From the NCBI GenBank assembly GCA_035265325.1, contig DATFOS010000185.1:1-7578 (forward strand): 7,578 nt of DNA, given 5' to 3'. The notes under the pieces are model-generated. The model worked only from the letters and a program-made list of their open reading frames with translations, made no database searches and was not told where the DNA came from. Both the position numbers and the translations under genes were made by a program. The DNA is from DATCLS01 sp035265325. Lineage in GTDB: Bacteria; Actinomycetota; Acidimicrobiia; Acidimicrobiales; VFJN01. Positions 5,964-7,578 of this stretch are shown piece after piece (the first letter of the stretch is position 1; every line of letters starts with the position of its first letter).

Positions 5964-7180
5964 CCGTCAGCGAGATCGACCCGCGGCTCGCGCGGCCGTC
6001 GCCGGGCCTGGGCGGCCTGGTGCGCGACATCGGCCGCCGGGCCACGCAGGGCGAGCTGGGCAGCATCCCGGTGATCCTCGGGCTGGTGGCGGTCTGGATC
6101 TACTTCCAGTCGGCCAACTCCAACTTCCTGTCCTCCGGGAACCTGACCAACCTCATGCTGCAGATCGCGGCGTCGGGGATGATCTCGATCGGCGTCGTGC
6201 TGGTCCTGCTCCTGGGCGAGATCGACCTGTCGGTCGGCGCGCTCTCGGGCCTGGCCGGGGCGACGATGGCCGTGCTCAACGTCCGCCACGGCTGGGACGG
6301 GACGTGGGCCATCGTCGCCGGGCTGGTGGTCGGGACCGTGGTCGGGCTCGTCCAGGGACTGTGGGTCACGAAACTGCGGGTCCCCTCGTTCGTCGTCACG
6401 TTGGCCGGGTTCCTGACCTGGCAGGGCGCGCTCCTGTGGGTCCTGGGCGACACCGGCACCGTCAACCTCACCGACGACACGATCACCGGGCTGGCCGGCA
6501 CGTTCTTCTCCGAGACCGTGGGCTGGCTGGTGGCCGCGCTCACGATCGCGGCGACCGCGCTGGTCATCGCGCTGCGGCAGCGCCGGGCGCGGGCCGCCGG
6601 CCTGGTCGGCGTGCCGCTGCGGGACGACCTCCTCAAGCTGGTCGTCGTCGCCGTCGGGACGATCGCCGCCGTGACGATGTTCAACGACAACCGGGGCCTC
6701 CCGCTGGCCGTCGTGATCTTCGTCGGCTTCGTGGTGGTGTTCGACTTCCTGACCCGGCGGACCGTCTTCGGTCGCCACATCTTCGCCGTGGGGGGCAACG
6801 TCGAGGCCGCCCGCCGGGCCGGCATCAACGTCGACCGGGTACGGACGATGGTGTTCGTCCTGGCGTCGACGATGGCGGCGGCCGGCGGCATCCTCGGGGC
6901 CTCCCGGCTCCTGGCCGTGAACCAGTCGTCCGGTGGCGGCGACATCCTGCTCAACTCGATCGCCGCCGCGGTGATCGGCGGGACGTCGCTGTTCGGCGGC
7001 CGGGGCTCGGCCTGGTCCGCCCTCCTGGGTGCCCTGGTCATCGGCTCGATCGCCAACGGCATGAACCTGCTCGGCCAGGAGTCCGACGTGAAGTTCATGG
7101 TCACGGGCGGTGTGCTGCTCGTGGCGGCGTCGATCGACGCCATCAGCCGCCGCGGCCGTCAGGCCGCCGGCCGGGCGTAA
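5960..7180 (+). CDS. xylH: Sugar ABC importer permease, XylH-like
   Basis: A 406-residue integral membrane protein of the BPD_transp_2 family, the channel subunit of ribose/xylose-type importers. After a cytoplasmic N-terminus of about 35 residues it shows roughly ten hydrophobic segments, including about 36-52, 63-85, 115-137, 186-206, 247-265 and 352-370. Family motifs are N-L-T-N-L-M-L-Q (61-68), G-E-I-D-L-S-V-G (86-93), V-P-S-F-V-V-T-L-A-G (141-150), the cytoplasmic R-R-A-G-I-N-V-D-R-V-R (285-295) likely to contact the ATPase, and G-G-T-S-L-F-G-G-R-G-S (340-350). The length matches XylH and is longer than the roughly 320 residues of RbsC. It is the only permease gene in the window, so both ABC ATPase domains encoded here would have to share it if the fused domain works locally. 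Confidence 0.92.
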   Translation: MTVSEIDPRLARPSPGLGGLVRDIGRRATQGELGSIPVILGLVAVWIYFQSANSNFLSSGNLTNLMLQIAASGMISIGVVLVLLLGEIDLSVGALSGLAGATMAVLNVRHGWDGTWAIVAGLVVGTVVGLVQGLWVTKLRVPSFVVTLAGFLTWQGALLWVLGDTGTVNLTDDTITGLAGTFFSETVGWLVAALTIAATALVIALRQRRARAAGLVGVPLRDDLLKLVVVAVGTIAAVTMFNDNRGLPLAVVIFVGFVVVFDFLTRRTVFGRHIFAVGGNVEAARRAGINVDRVRTMVFVLASTMAAAGGILGASRLLAVNQSSGGGDILLNSIAAAVIGGTSLFGGRGSAWSALLGALVIGSIANGMNLLGQESDVKFMVTGGVLLVAASIDAISRRGRQAAGRA

Positions 7181-7195
7181 TCGGCCTCGGCTCGG

Positions 7196-7227
7196 GGCCC
7201 GCCCCACTCCCCCTCGGGGAGCGGGCC
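7196..7227. terminator. GC-rich hairpin between convergent genes, possible terminator
   Basis: GGCCCGC (7196-7202) pairs with GCGGGCC (7221-7227), and TCCCC (7208-7212) pairs with GGGGA (7216-7220). This leaves a five-base bulge and a CTC loop. It begins 15 bases after the permease stop and sits between converging genes, where a two-way terminator is expected. There is no T tract, as is common in actinobacteria, so the call rests on position and stem strength. The rest of the gap up to 7269 holds only short GC palindromes. Confidence 0.5.
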
Positions 7228-7269
7228 GGGCCCGGTGCCGTGCCGGTCCTCGTTCCTCCCGGGGAGCGC

Positions 7270-7578
7270 TCAGGGGTCGACGAGGGCCTCCGTGACCACC
7301 CGGGAGGTGTTGGCCATGCCGTAGGGGGCCCCGGCGGTGCCCGGGGCGAGGCGGACGACGACCGTGTCGGATCCGGGGTCGACCTGGACGACCTGGCCGC
7401 CCAGCCCCTGCGCCCAGTACATGTCGGCGGGGGCGGTGGGGACGACCCGGCGGGGCGGGGCCGTGGCCGCCTGCTCGAGCGTCATCGGGTTGAGCGGGCC
7501 GGTGATCGGGCCCTCCTCGTTGATCCACCACAGGTAGCCGTAGCCGGCGTTGATGGCCTGCGACGGCGCCCCCGTGGC
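7270..7578 (-). CDS. Beta-lactamase-fold serine hydrolase, C-terminal part (5' end outside window)
   Basis: On the minus strand a frame is open from the window edge to a stop at 7272-7270, giving 102 residues. It begins A-T-G-A-P-S-Q-A-I-N-A-G-Y-G-Y-L-W-W-I-N and later has M-Y-W-A-Q-G-L-G-G-Q-V-V-Q-V-D-P and V-V-V-R-L. The Y-G-Y-x-W-W motif and the A-x-G-x-G-G-Q segment before a strand are characteristic of the C-terminal third of class C beta-lactamase-like serine hydrolases and esterases, where that segment takes the place of the K-T-G box. The catalytic S-x-x-K and Y-x-N motifs would lie outside the window. It points toward the xyl-type operon and seems functionally unrelated to it. Substrate unknown. 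Confidence 0.8.
   Translation of the reverse strand, partial: ATGAPSQAINAGYGYLWWINEEGPITGPLNPMTLEQAATAPPRRVVPTAPADMYWAQGLGGQVVQVDPGSDTVVVRLAPGTAGAPYGMANTSRVVTEALVDP

Noticed and set aside
7228..7269. Short GC palindromes such as CCGGGCCCGG and CTCCCGGGGAG after the main hairpin
   Set aside because: They are short and expected by chance at this base composition. No second terminator or RNA gene can be supported.
5069..7531. 820-codon minus-strand open frame across the importer genes
   Set aside because: It is antisense to three well-supported genes with clear motifs, and its translation is Asp/Arg/His-rich and repetitive with no recognisable fold.
1..7578. CRISPR array, tRNA, rRNA, insertion sequence or attachment site
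   Set aside because: No regularly spaced repeats, no tRNA-like cloverleaf, no transposase motifs or terminal inverted repeats were seen on either strand.

Overview
The window is very GC-rich, with G or C at most third codon positions, frequent GTG starts and 4-base start/stop overlaps. Together with the Asp/Gly-rich lipoprotein N-terminus, this suggests a high-GC actinobacterium, possibly from the Acidimicrobiia. That placement is an inference from style, not from a marker gene. All intact genes except the last lie on the + strand.

Layout. The window opens with the last codons of a VOC/glyoxalase-fold gene (1-93). Next comes a small gene resembling the DUF6226 family (from 105), which is broken by an apparent 1-base insertion in a G run at 444-447. 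Its C-terminal half is still readable in another frame. The centre is a regulatory pair. The first member (about 697-3207) is a fusion of a complete ABC-transporter ATPase domain, two GAF-like regions and a full HisKA/HATPase sensor histidine kinase. The second (3204-3902) is a KdpE/OmpR-type response regulator overlapping it by four bases. A 151-base intergenic region contains a perfect 10-bp inverted repeat, and then comes a three-gene D-xylose-type ABC importer: lipoprotein XylF (4054-5178), single-domain ATPase XylG (5175-5963) and permease XylH (5960-7180). A GC-rich hairpin follows. The window ends with the C-terminal part of a convergent beta-lactamase-fold serine hydrolase (complement 7270-7578).

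How the genes may work together. The importer alone is ordinary: XylF captures the sugar, XylH forms the channel and XylG powers it. The unusual part is the kinase. It has no membrane span and no extracellular sensor domain, but carries at its N-terminus a catalytically complete ATPase domain closely resembling the XylG encoded 2 kb downstream. The simplest hypothesis is that the ABC domain docks on the XylH permease, or pairs with XylG, so that transport state is read by the kinase and passed to the KdpE-like regulator. The regulator may then act on the palindrome upstream of xylF. This would be a transport-coupled two-component system with sensor and transporter ATPase in one polypeptide. 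The domain fusion and gene order are seen directly; the mechanism is inference.
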